Source: JAOXRU01 sp965247735
Lineage (GTDB): Bacteria > Bacteroidota > Bacteroidia > Flavobacteriales > Flavobacteriaceae
Assembly: GCA_965247735.1 (NCBI GenBank)
Contig: CBDFHN010000002.1
Location: forward strand, 4,340,001-4,404,000
Length of the DNA: 64,000 nucleotides
Direction: 5' to 3'
The first letter of the stretch is position 1. Each line of letters starts with the position of its first letter. Below, in pieces: positions 45,382 to 53,794 of the stretch. The notes beneath the pieces were generated by a model that saw only the letters and a list, made by a program, of their open reading frames with translations, was not told the DNA's origin and made no database searches. A program made the position numbers and the translations under genes.

Positions 45382-46146
45382 CTATTTTTTCTTGCGTTTG
45401 GTTACAGGCTTAGCTTTTATTTTTACATAAACCAATTTGTATTTTCCTTTGGAACTGTCTCTGCGTTCTATTTCAAAGTTTGGAATAGATTTTATTAATG
45501 GAGTAAGTTTTTGGAAACCGTAATTTCTAGAATCAAAATTGGGTTGTTTTTTTTGTAATAAACTCCCTATTTCACCAAGAAATGCCCATCCATCATCATC
45601 AGCAAGATCAGCAATTGTAGCCGATATAAAACGAATTACTTTTGGCGTAACTTTGTCTACAGTATCTTTTACTATAGGTTTGTTTTCATTTTCTTCAGTA
45701 TCATTTTCTGCTGCCTGGTTTTTAAGAATTTCTATATATATAAATTTATCACAAGCTACAATAAACGGGTTTGGTGTTTTCTTTTCTCCAATACCAAAAA
45801 CTTTCATGCCAGCTTCTCTGAGTCGGGTTGCTAAACGTGTAAAATCACTATCACTAGAAACTAAACAAAATCCATTTACCTTTTCAGAATATAAGATGTC
45901 CATGGCATCAATAATCATAGCAGAGTCGGTAGCGTTTTTACCAGTAGTATAGCCGTATTGCTGTATTGGTGTAATTGCGTTTTCTAATAATATGGTTTTC
46001 CATTTATTAAGATGGGGTTTGGTCCAGTCTCCATAAATTCTTTTTATTGTAGGATTCCCATATTTGGCAATCTCTTCCATCATCTCCTTGACATATGCAG
46101 ACGGTATGTTGTCTCCGTCTATTAATACTGCAAGTTTTAATTCCAT
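45382..46146 (-). CDS. NYN-domain protein with OST-HTH/LOTUS domain
   Basis: 254 aa. The PIN-like NYN nuclease domain is at residues ~1-145 with AVLIDGDNIPSAYVKEMMEE, KNATDSAMIIDAMDIL and FCLVSSDSDFTRLATRLREA, all carrying the acidic active-site residues. The C-terminal ~90 residues (DDGWAFLGEIGSLLQKKQPN ... YGFQKLTPLIK) form an OST-HTH/LOTUS RNA-binding domain. Probable role: RNA processing or decay in the cytosol (inference). Confidence 0.92.
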   Translation of the reverse strand: MELKLAVLIDGDNIPSAYVKEMMEEIAKYGNPTIKRIYGDWTKPHLNKWKTILLENAITPIQQYGYTTGKNATDSAMIIDAMDILYSEKVNGFCLVSSDSDFTRLATRLREAGMKVFGIGEKKTPNPFIVACDKFIYIEILKNQAAENDTEENENKPIVKDTVDKVTPKVIRFISATIADLADDDGWAFLGEIGSLLQKKQPNFDSRNYGFQKLTPLIKSIPNFEIERRDSSKGKYKLVYVKIKAKPVTKRKKK

Positions 46147-46329
46147 ATTATGTGTTTGTTCTTTAATTGCGTAGTAAATGTACGATTTATATTCGTTTCA
46201 ATTAAGAAGAACCTGTCTTTACTAAAATAGCTGTAGTATTGACTTAAGTATGTTGTTATGATTTTTATCATGTTAAAAATAATGCATTGGATGTATCTTT
46301 AAGTAGTATTAATAGTTAAATTATATATC

Positions 46330-46749
46330 ATGAAAAAAAGAACGCCAGTAGCATCAATAATGACAAAAGACGTAATTGTATTGAGTCCCAATGATGATTT
46401 AGAAAAAGCAGAATTATTATTTAAAGAGCATAAAATAAGACATATTCCAGTAGTCAGTGGAGATGCAATTATAGGTATGTTGAGTTATACGGACTTATTG
46501 AGAATTAGTTTTGCTGATGCCATAGGAGAAGAAGAAACAGAAATAGATACAACGGTATACAATATGTTTACTATAGCTCAGGTAATGGCAAAAAACCTGA
46601 TAAGTGTATCATCAGCATCTACCATAAAAGAAGTAGCGGAGATATTGTCAAAAAAAGAATTTCATGCTTTGCCTGTTGTAGATGATAACAAGTTGGTAGG
46701 TATAGTAACTACTACAGATTTAATTAATTATCTAGTGGATCAATTTTAG
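46330..46749 (+). CDS. CBS-domain pair protein
   Basis: 139 aa, two CBS domains and nothing else: VASIMTKDVIVLSPNDDLEK with HKIRHIPVVSGDAIIGMLSY in the first, VAKNLI-type opening of the second with KKEFHALPVVDDNKLVGIVT. CBS pairs bind adenosyl ligands and tune partner proteins. It is divergent from the NYN gene and ends in a strong terminator. Confidence 0.92.
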   Translation: MKKRTPVASIMTKDVIVLSPNDDLEKAELLFKEHKIRHIPVVSGDAIIGMLSYTDLLRISFADAIGEEETEIDTTVYNMFTIAQVMAKNLISVSSASTIKEVAEILSKKEFHALPVVDDNKLVGIVTTTDLINYLVDQF

Positions 46750-46783
46750 TTGTAGAACGGTAAAGAACTCCAATTGTAGAAGA

Positions 46784-46816
46784 GCAAGACTTTTTAATTA
46801 AGAGTCTTGCTTTTTT
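46784..46816 (+). terminator. Rho-independent terminator after the CBS-pair gene
   Basis: Perfect 8-bp stem GCAAGACT / AGTCTTGC with an 11-nt loop, followed by six T. Confidence 0.85.
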
Positions 46817-46897
46817 ATATGCGCTATACGAGGATGGTTTATAGAAAAGAACATACCTTTGCGGCAATAAGTTCTTTACTTTATTTCTTTATCAACA

Positions 46898-47055
46898 GAT
46901 ATAGGTTTTGCTTAACGCAGATTAATAAGGAATCGTGTAAAAATCACGAGCTGTCGCGCAACTGTATGTAATGCTATAGTTTTTATCAAATAAGATCCAC
47001 TGTTTGCACGGGAAGGATGATAAAAATGTTACAAGCCAGGAGACTTGCCTCTATC
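46898..47055 (+). promoter_or_regulatory. Cobalamin (B12) riboswitch upstream of metE
   Basis: Conserved B12-riboswitch blocks are seen in order: TAAGGAATCGTG, ATCACGAGCTGTCGCGCAACTG (the B12 box begins here), GGGAAGGATG and AAGCCAGGAGACTTGCC. The closing P1 helix can pair GATATAGG (46898-46905) with CCTCTATC (47048-47055). It lies 185 bp before the metE ATG. The expected effect is repression of B12-independent methionine synthase when cobalamin is present. Confidence 0.95.
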
Positions 47056-47239
47056 TAATTGACGATACTTTCGCGGTTTTAGAAGTAGTTGTTGAGTTGG
47101 GTGTTTTGTTTTTTATTAAGATTTTTATCTTGGTAGAGATAGCTATGCCTATATTTTTCTTCTTGCTTAATTATTGTGTTTGTATTGTGGAGTTTGGCAA
47201 AAACTTTTAACTGAATTAGTATCATTTAAAAGAGTACAA

Positions 47240-49558
47240 ATGTTAACAAACAATCTAGGCTATCCGCGAATTGGTAGTAAAAGAGAGCTCAAAAAAGCCT
47301 GTGAGCAGTATTGGTCAGGCAAAAACACCATTGAAAACTTAGTTGAGGTGGGTAAAACTATCCGTCTTCACAATTGGAATCTTCAACAAGAATCTGGTAT
47401 TGACTTAATTCCTTCTAATGATTTTTCTTTTTACGATCAGGTTTTAGATATGTCATTAACCGTTGGAGCAATTCCAAAACGCTATTCGGAGATAAAAAAG
47501 ACGTTTTCTAAAACCGAGCTTTATTTTGCCATGGCAAGAGGATATCAAAAAGAAGAAAAAGATATCACAGCAATGGAAATGACCAAATGGTTCGATACTA
47601 ATTACCATTATATTGTTCCAGAATTTTATAAAAACCAAGAGTTTGAGCTGTTTTCTACAAAAATTATTGATGAGTTTGTTGAAGCTAAAAATGCAGGAAT
47701 TATAACAAAACCTGTTATTTTAGGACCAATTAGTTATTTGCTTCTTGGAAAGGAAAAAGAAGAAGGTTTTCATAGGATATCATTACTTGAGAAGCTGTTG
47801 CCAGTATATGTTCAGGTTTTAAAAGAATTAGAAAAGCAAGGAGCATGTTGGATTCAGTTTGATGAGCCATACCTATCTTTGGATTTATCTGAAACAGAAC
47901 AAAAAGCATTTAAAGAAGTATATAGTGCCATAATTAGTGAATTTCCAGACTTAAATATTTTTTTAGCTAACTATTTTGATGCTTTTGATGCAAATCTTAA
48001 AACGGTTCTTTCTGTTCCTTTTGATGCCATACATTTTGATTTGGTAAGAAGTCCAAGCGAGTTACTAGCTATCTTGGATAGTACGTGTTTGTTAAAGGAA
48101 ACAAAGCTATCTCTAGGAATTGTAAATGGAAGAAATGTTTGGAAGAATAACTTTGAAAACTCATTAGCATTATTAGCAAAAATTATAAAAAGTGTAGGGG
48201 AGGATCGGGTATTGATATCTTCTTCTTGTTCGTTATTGCATAGTCCATGTGATTTGGACTTGGAGAATAATGAAGCTGTTTTATCCAAGGATATAAAGCA
48301 ATGGTTGGCTTTTGCAAGACAAAAGCTGGAAGAAATTTCAGTTTTAAGAGAATTGCTTTCTGATATTCCCAGTGAAAATGCTGTTAAGAATTTGGAGTTA
48401 AATACAGTTGCAAATCTTCAAAGAAAAGAATCAAAGCTTATACATAATAGCATAGTTAAAAAACGAGTAGAAGAGTTAAGCCCTTCTGATGCAGAGCGTA
48501 GTTCTATTTTTTCTCTTAGAAAAACGAAACAAAAAATAGCATTGCAATTGCCTTTGTTTCCTACTACAACCATTGGGTCTTTTCCGCAGACAAAAACAGT
48601 TAGAAGTTGGAGAGCAAAATACAAGAAGGGAGAAATTACAGCTGAGGCGTATTCAGATTTTTTGAAAGAAGAAACTGAAGCTGCTATTTTTTGGCAAGAA
48701 GATATAGGATTGGATGTCTTGGTACATGGCGAATTTGAGCGTAATGATATGGTAGAATATTTTGGAGAACAGCTATCCGGTTTTGTGTTTACCAAATTTG
48801 GATGGGTACAGAGTTATGGATCTCGATGTGTAAAACCTCCAATTATCTATGGTGATGTGCAACGTCCAGAAGCAATGACAGTTAATTGGGCTGCCTATGC
48901 ACAATCCATAACAGAAAAACTGGTAAAAGGAATGTTAACTGGTCCAGTAACCATTTTGCAATGGTCTTTTGTAAGAGACGATCAGCCAAGGTCAGAAACC
49001 TGTCAGCAGATAGCTTTTGCGATTAGAGATGAGGTAGTGGATTTGGAAAAAGCAGGAATAAAAATTATTCAGGTAGATGAGCCTGCAATACGAGAAGGTT
49101 TGCCACTTAGAAAATCTGCTTGGAAAAATTACTTGCAATGGGCTATTGAAGCATTTAAAATTGCAACCAGTGGAGTAGAGGACGAGACGCAAATACATAC
49201 TCATATGTGTTATTCCGATTTTAATGATATTATTGAAGATATTGCTCGTATGGATGCAGATGTTATTACCATAGAGTGTTCTCGATCGCAAATGGACTTG
49301 TTAGATGCGTTTTCAGATTTTAAATATCCAAATGAAATAGGTCCTGGAGTTTATGATATTCATTCGCCAAGAGTACCTTCAAGAGCTGAAATGACTTTTT
49401 TACTTAAGAAAGCAATGGCAGTAATACCAGCAGAACAATTATGGGTAAATCCTGATTGTGGATTAAAAACCAGACATTGGCAAGAAACTAAAGCAGCATT
49501 AATTGAAATGGTTTCGGCAGCAAAAGAAGTTAGAGCTACGGTTACCGAATTGGTTTAG
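47240..49558 (+). CDS. metE: B12-independent methionine synthase
   Basis: 772 aa from ATG 47240 (MLTNNLGYPRIGSKRELKKA); a start 22 codons upstream adds an unmatched tail. It transfers a methyl group from 5-methyltetrahydropteroyl-polyglutamate to homocysteine. Visible marks: the N-terminal GYPRIG, FPTTTIGSFPQTKTVR opening the C-terminal barrel, ITIECSRSQMDLL, the zinc-ligand region THMCYSDFND and VNPDCGLKTRHW. Control is by the cobalamin riboswitch in front, a standard pairing that also implies the host can take up or make B12. Confidence 0.97.
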   Translation: MLTNNLGYPRIGSKRELKKACEQYWSGKNTIENLVEVGKTIRLHNWNLQQESGIDLIPSNDFSFYDQVLDMSLTVGAIPKRYSEIKKTFSKTELYFAMARGYQKEEKDITAMEMTKWFDTNYHYIVPEFYKNQEFELFSTKIIDEFVEAKNAGIITKPVILGPISYLLLGKEKEEGFHRISLLEKLLPVYVQVLKELEKQGACWIQFDEPYLSLDLSETEQKAFKEVYSAIISEFPDLNIFLANYFDAFDANLKTVLSVPFDAIHFDLVRSPSELLAILDSTCLLKETKLSLGIVNGRNVWKNNFENSLALLAKIIKSVGEDRVLISSSCSLLHSPCDLDLENNEAVLSKDIKQWLAFARQKLEEISVLRELLSDIPSENAVKNLELNTVANLQRKESKLIHNSIVKKRVEELSPSDAERSSIFSLRKTKQKIALQLPLFPTTTIGSFPQTKTVRSWRAKYKKGEITAEAYSDFLKEETEAAIFWQEDIGLDVLVHGEFERNDMVEYFGEQLSGFVFTKFGWVQSYGSRCVKPPIIYGDVQRPEAMTVNWAAYAQSITEKLVKGMLTGPVTILQWSFVRDDQPRSETCQQIAFAIRDEVVDLEKAGIKIIQVDEPAIREGLPLRKSAWKNYLQWAIEAFKIATSGVEDETQIHTHMCYSDFNDIIEDIARMDADVITIECSRSQMDLLDAFSDFKYPNEIGPGVYDIHSPRVPSRAEMTFLLKKAMAVIPAEQLWVNPDCGLKTRHWQETKAALIEMVSAAKEVRATVTELV

Positions 49559-49579
49559 TAGTTTGTTTTATTTTTAAAA

Positions 49580-49608
49580 GGCAAGCGTATTTATATGCTT
49601 GTCTTTTT
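49580..49608 (+). terminator. Terminator after metE
   Basis: Stem GGCAAGCGTAT / ATATGCTTGTC (11 bp, two G-T pairs) with a 2-nt loop, then a T5 tract. It also lies just beyond the end of the convergent barrel gene at 49616. Confidence 0.85.
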
Positions 49609-49615
49609 ATGGCTT

Positions 49616-50206
49616 TTAAAACCTATAGCCCATACCAATTTTTAATATATTGATATTTGTGTTGTATTCTATGTCAAGAGCTTCGCCATCTGTTTTAGAT
49701 TTGATAAAAAGGTATTGAACTTGAGCGAAAATTTTAGTTGTAAAATCATAAGATGCACCTATGTTTATACTTACACCATTACTAGTCTCGTTAGATTTTA
49801 CAAAGGTATTGTTTTGAAAATTGTATGTATTGAGATCAGCAGAGTTTGCACGTGCATTAATTATAGTATATCCAATACCTATATAAGGATGAAGCCTTGG
49901 TGTTGATTTGAGTTTGAATTCAGTAAAAACATTAGGATTATAAATGTATGTAGTAACATTTATTGGTTGTATTCTCTCTTTCTTAGAGTTTTTGTACATG
50001 CCTGCATTTAGGGATATCCCTATTTTAAAAAAATCTAGTTCCCAAAAACGATATTTAACCGCTATATCGATAATACCGTTGTTGTTTTTCCCTATAAAAT
50101 TTTGATCAATTGGTGCAGGGTAGTTAAATTCTAAGCTAAATTTTGAATCTTGGGCAACTGATTTAATTGAAAAGATGAGTAAAATTACTAGGAGGCTTTT
50201 TTTCAT
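49616..50206 (-). CDS. Outer-membrane beta-barrel protein
   Basis: 196 aa with a signal peptide ending KSVAQ. Strand-like alternation runs through the mature part (SKFSLEFNYPAPIDQNFIGK, KYRFWELDFFKIGISLNAGM, LHPYIGIGYTIINAR) and the chain ends in Phe (KIGMGYRF), as outer-membrane barrels do. The function is unknown. A 91-bp tandem duplication lies right at its start codon. Confidence 0.8.
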   Translation of the reverse strand: MKKSLLVILLIFSIKSVAQDSKFSLEFNYPAPIDQNFIGKNNNGIIDIAVKYRFWELDFFKIGISLNAGMYKNSKKERIQPINVTTYIYNPNVFTEFKLKSTPRLHPYIGIGYTIINARANSADLNTYNFQNNTFVKSNETSNGVSINIGASYDFTTKIFAQVQYLFIKSKTDGEALDIEYNTNINILKIGMGYRF

Positions 50207-50385
50207 GTGTCTATATTATTTTATTAAATCGGTCACATGGTACATCTTTATTAGTCATCTCCTTGGGTGTAGAATCCTTTGTTAATGGATGTTTCATGTG
50301 TCTATATTATTTTATTAAATCGGTCACATGGTACATCTTTATTAGTCATCTCCTTGGGTGTAGAATCCTTTGTTAATGGATGTTT
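50204..50385. repeat. 91-bp tandem duplication at a start codon, with two copies of a 28-codon ORF
   Basis: 50204-50294 and 50295-50385 are identical, and a third partial copy follows (to ~50392). Each unit begins with the complement of ATG, so on the - strand three start codons stand 91 bp apart: the barrel gene at 50206 and two small ORFs at 50297-50211 and 50388-50302 reading MKHPLTKDSTPKEMTNKDVP to a TAG 4 bp before the next ATG. It could be a leader peptide arrangement or a recent slip duplication. Confidence 0.9.
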
Positions 50386-50436
50386 CATGTGTTTATTTCT
50401 ATTAAGTAAATATAGAAAGATAACATCAAACTAAAA

Positions 50437-51402
50437 TTAGACTTTGCTTTTTATATCATTAACTATCATTTTAGCATGAATTCTGGAGTTTTCAATAAAC
50501 CATTTGTGGGTTTCCATTCCGCCACAGATAACTCCAGCTAGGTATAAGTTTTTTACATTACTTTCCATAGTATCTGAGTTATAACTAGGAAGGTTTTTTT
50601 CATCACTAGAAAGTGCAATCCCCAGTTCTTGAAGGAATTTAAAATTAGGTCTATAACCAGTTAAAGCAATTACAAAATCGTTTTTTAGCTGAACTTCACT
50701 ATCATTTTGATTCAAAACTATTGTTTTTGCATTAATTTCTTTTATGGTACTATTGTAATAGGCTTCTATGCTTCCTTCTTCAATTCTATTGATAACATCT
50801 GGACGAACCCAATATTTTACACGTTTTCCCACCTCAGGCCCCCTTATGATTAAGGATACATTGGCACCTTTTCTATAGCATTCCAAGGCAGCATCAATGG
50901 CGGAGTTACTAGCACCAACAATAGCAATATCTTGCTGTGCAAAAAAATGTGGGTCTTTGTAATAATGAGATACTTTTGCAAGGTTTTCACCAGGAACGTT
51001 GATAAAGTTGGGGATATCATAAAAACCAGTAGCGACTACAATATGTGTAGCCGCATAGGTGTTTTTGTCTGTTTGAATACTAAAAATAGTATCGTTTTTT
51101 ATAACCTGAGTAACTTTTTCAAATAAATTTAGCTGCAGTTTATTACTATCAACAATTCTTCTATAGTATTCTAAAGCGTCATTTCTTTTTGGTTTTGCTG
51201 TGGTGCAGATAAATGGAATATTTCCGATTTCTAATTTTTCTGATGATGAAAAAAACTGCATGTTAGCAGGATAATTGTAAAGTGAGTTTACAATGCACCC
51301 TTTTTCAATAATAATATAATTTAATCCTTTCTTTTTAGCTTCTAGTCCACAAGCAATGCCTATTGGACCTCCGCCAATAATAAGAAGATCGTAAGTAACC
51401 AT
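50437..51402 (-). CDS. ypdA: YpdA-family bacillithiol disulfide reductase
   Basis: 321 aa. FAD motif LLIIGGGPIGIACGLEAKKK, NADPH motif DIAIVGASNSAIDAALECYR, and YPANMQFFSSSEKLEIGNIP typical of YpdA. The protein reduces oxidised bacillithiol, the main thiol of many Bacteroidota. It is 1 bp behind rpe on the same strand, so the two share an operon. Confidence 0.92.
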   Translation of the reverse strand: MVTYDLLIIGGGPIGIACGLEAKKKGLNYIIIEKGCIVNSLYNYPANMQFFSSSEKLEIGNIPFICTTAKPKRNDALEYYRRIVDSNKLQLNLFEKVTQVIKNDTIFSIQTDKNTYAATHIVVATGFYDIPNFINVPGENLAKVSHYYKDPHFFAQQDIAIVGASNSAIDAALECYRKGANVSLIIRGPEVGKRVKYWVRPDVINRIEEGSIEAYYNSTIKEINAKTIVLNQNDSEVQLKNDFVIALTGYRPNFKFLQELGIALSSDEKNLPSYNSDTMESNVKNLYLAGVICGGMETHKWFIENSRIHAKMIVNDIKSKV

Positions 51403-51403
51403 A

Positions 51404-52063
51404 CTATCCGATAATGTTTTTTAGGTTGCTAATTGTTGCTTTTGGGTCATCGCTTTTAAAAACAAAACTCCCAGCAACAAGAACATCAGCTCCAGCATCT
51501 ATCAATGCTTTGGCATTTTTGTCATTAACACCTCCATCAATCTCTATTTTGGTACTAGCTCCTTTTCTTTCGATAAGTGCTTTTAAGTCTTTGATTTTTT
51601 GATAAGTGTTTTGTATAAATTTTTGTCCACCAAAACCAGGGTTTACACTCATAAGACATACTAAATCTATATCTTGGATAACATCTTCTAAAAGATTGAT
51701 ACTCGTATGAGGATTTAAGGCAACACCTGCTTGCATACCTTCGTCTTTAATGGCTTGCAATGTTCTATGAAGATGATTACAGGCTTCGTAATGTACGGTT
51801 AGGATATTAGAGCCAAGATCTGCAAATGTTTTAATATAACGATCAGGATCTACAATCATTAAGTGCACATCAATAGTTTTTTTTGCATGTTTGGTGATTG
51901 CACCTAAAACAGGCATTCCAAATGAAATATTAGGTACAAAAACACCGTCCATAATATCTATATGAAACCAGTCTGCCTCACTTTCATTAATCATTTTTAC
52001 ATCTCGCTCAAGGTTAGCGAAATCAGCAGCAAGCACTGAAGGAGCAATTTTATTAGTAGCCAT
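51404..52063 (-). CDS. rpe: Ribulose-phosphate 3-epimerase
   Basis: 219 aa, normal family length. It interconverts ribulose-5-phosphate and xylulose-5-phosphate. Signatures: APSVLAADFANLERDVKMIN, WFHIDIMDGVFVPNISFG, IDVHLMIVDPDRY, LMSVNPGFGGQKFI and IEIDGGVNDKNAKALIDAGA with metal-binding and catalytic residues in place. It is upstream of ypdA. Confidence 0.96.
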   Translation of the reverse strand: MATNKIAPSVLAADFANLERDVKMINESEADWFHIDIMDGVFVPNISFGMPVLGAITKHAKKTIDVHLMIVDPDRYIKTFADLGSNILTVHYEACNHLHRTLQAIKDEGMQAGVALNPHTSINLLEDVIQDIDLVCLMSVNPGFGGQKFIQNTYQKIKDLKALIERKGASTKIEIDGGVNDKNAKALIDAGADVLVAGSFVFKSDDPKATISNLKNIIG

Positions 52064-52147
52064 CTTTTTAATCTTGATTTATTTATGGCAAAAATAGGAA
52101 ATTATTATAGAGAAATAACCAATAGTTAACTGTTTGAATAGTAATTT

Positions 52148-52855
52148 TTATTCAAATGTAAAATTGATGAAGATCCCTCTAGTTTTCATGGAATTAATAT
52201 TTCCAGTCCAAGGGCTATTTGCAGTATTGTCTGGTACAATTTCATCAGTAATTGCAAAAACACCTCTAATAGATGGAGAAAATTTAAAATAAGGCAAGTA
52301 AAAATCTATTCCAAAACCAAGTTCGTAGTAGAAAGTATTCTTTTTCATCCTAAAATTAGCTCCAGTAATATTGTCATCTATATTTTGTTCATTACTAGCA
52401 AGGTTTAAAGAAAAAGAAGCACCACCAATAACATAGGGTTTCCAATTTCCAATACGTAGTGTGCTAACTTTTAAAAGCAAAGGGAATTTTATATAGGTAG
52501 ATTTAACGTCCCTAAGTTCATCTTTTTTATCAATAATTCCCGGTCCAGAAAAATGCAATCCTCTTTGGGTATAAAAAAGACCTGGTTCTATTCTAATATC
52601 AAAATGATCATTAAGACGAAGTTCTCCAATAAGACCTACATTAAAACCTATACTTTCCGTAACAGTAACTGTACTTGTGGTGTTTTCGTTATAATCAAAT
52701 TTAAAACCATATTTGTTAAATCCTAAAAAATAACCATAATTTAGTCTAGATTTATCAATGTTTTCTTTATTGACAATAGGATTTTCATTAAACTGAGCTA
52801 TAGCCTGCTGAGTTAGCGTTAGTAGTATAGTTATTAGGGCAATATATTTTTTCAT
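52148..52855 (-). CDS. porT: PorT/SprT-family type IX secretion protein
   Basis: 235 aa beta-barrel-type outer-membrane protein with a signal peptide ending AIAQ. Content and length match PorT (SprT in gliding bacteria): GYFLGFNKYGFKFDY, RIEPGLFYTQRGLHF, TYIKFPLLLKVSTLRIG and the final TRGIFINFTFE. PorT is needed for type IX secretion and gliding in this phylum. It is 3 bp behind menG/ubiE, an arrangement I know from other Flavobacteriia, which supports the call. Confidence 0.85.
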   Translation of the reverse strand: MKKYIALITILLTLTQQAIAQFNENPIVNKENIDKSRLNYGYFLGFNKYGFKFDYNENTTSTVTVTESIGFNVGLIGELRLNDHFDIRIEPGLFYTQRGLHFSGPGIIDKKDELRDVKSTYIKFPLLLKVSTLRIGNWKPYVIGGASFSLNLASNEQNIDDNITGANFRMKKNTFYYELGFGIDFYLPYFKFSPSIRGVFAITDEIVPDNTANSPWTGNINSMKTRGIFINFTFE

Positions 52856-52858
52856 ATC

Positions 52859-53587
52859 TTATTTTGATGCAACATAAATTGTAGCTACACCTAATGTTTG
52901 TGGATTGTTCTTCACATCTATAAACCCAATTTTTCGTAAAATATTGTTGAATGCTTCACCATAAGGAAAAATAGATGCAGATTCAGATAGGTATTTGTAA
53001 GCAGAATTGTCCTTAGAAAAGAGTTTTCCTACTAAAGGTAGAATTAGTTTGGAATGAAGCTTATAGCCCTGTTTAAAAGGGGTTTTTGTCGGAACAGAGG
53101 TTTCTAAAACCACAAAAGTTCCCTTTGGTTTTAGGACTCTCAATATCTCAGCAAGACCTTTTTCTAAATTTTCAAAATTCCGAACTCCAAAAGCAACAGT
53201 AATAGCATCAAATGTATTATCCTCAAACGGAAGTGCTTCACTATCTCCAATAATCATATCAATGGTGTTTTCTAGACCTTTGTGCTTTGTTTTTGCCTTA
53301 GCTACCTCCAGCATTCCAGCAGAAATATCAAGACCAGTAATTTTTTCTGCCTTAGTATCTACTAAATTTATAGCCAAATCTCCTGTTCCTGTTGCTATAT
53401 CAAGAATGTTTTTTGGTTGTTTTGCCGTCAAAATCTCTACAACTCTTCTTCTCCATTTAATATCTATTCCAAAAGAAATTACTCTGTTAAGACTGTCGTA
53501 TTCTGTAGAGATGTTATCGAACATCTTAGTAACTTGTTCTTTTTTTCCTAAATCAGAATTTTTATATGGGGTAACTTGTTTCGACAT
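52859..53587 (-). CDS. ubiE: Demethylmenaquinone methyltransferase
   Basis: 242 aa from ATG 53587 (MSKQVTPYKNSDLGKKEQVT); an in-frame start 13 codons upstream is unmatched. It makes menaquinone from demethylmenaquinone with SAM. Family marks: FDNISTEYDSLNRVISFGID, WRRR, ILDIATGTGDLAINL (motif I) and ITVAFGVRNFENLEKGLAEI. It is translationally close to porT behind it. The family is also called menG. Confidence 0.95.
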   Translation of the reverse strand: MSKQVTPYKNSDLGKKEQVTKMFDNISTEYDSLNRVISFGIDIKWRRRVVEILTAKQPKNILDIATGTGDLAINLVDTKAEKITGLDISAGMLEVAKAKTKHKGLENTIDMIIGDSEALPFEDNTFDAITVAFGVRNFENLEKGLAEILRVLKPKGTFVVLETSVPTKTPFKQGYKLHSKLILPLVGKLFSKDNSAYKYLSESASIFPYGEAFNNILRKIGFIDVKNNPQTLGVATIYVASK

Positions 53588-53674
53588 CGTTGTAAATTTT
53601 AAGCAAATATAATACAATACCAGCATTAGTCTAGCGATAAGGTTTTGAAATCTATAAGACTGTATTTTTTTCCA

Positions 53675-53682
53675 TATCTTTG
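53675..53682 (+). promoter_or_regulatory. Putative -7 promoter box (TATCTTTG) of the trkA-trkH operon
   Basis: TATCTTTG fits TAnnTTTG, 113 bp before the trkA ATG. The nearest TTG upstream is 27 bp away, too far for the usual spacing. Confidence 0.35.
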
Positions 53683-53794
53683 CCGAGCAAATTGTTATTA
53701 CTTAGATAAAACATTGTGTTAAAAAACATATGATCTAAAAAGAAGGTTAATAGTGAATTGCATGTGACCATTGAAAAACAATGAATATAAACAC

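Noticed and set aside
47004..47210. 68-codon ORF between the terminator and metE
   Set aside because: It overlaps the cobalamin riboswitch and its translation has no protein-like features.
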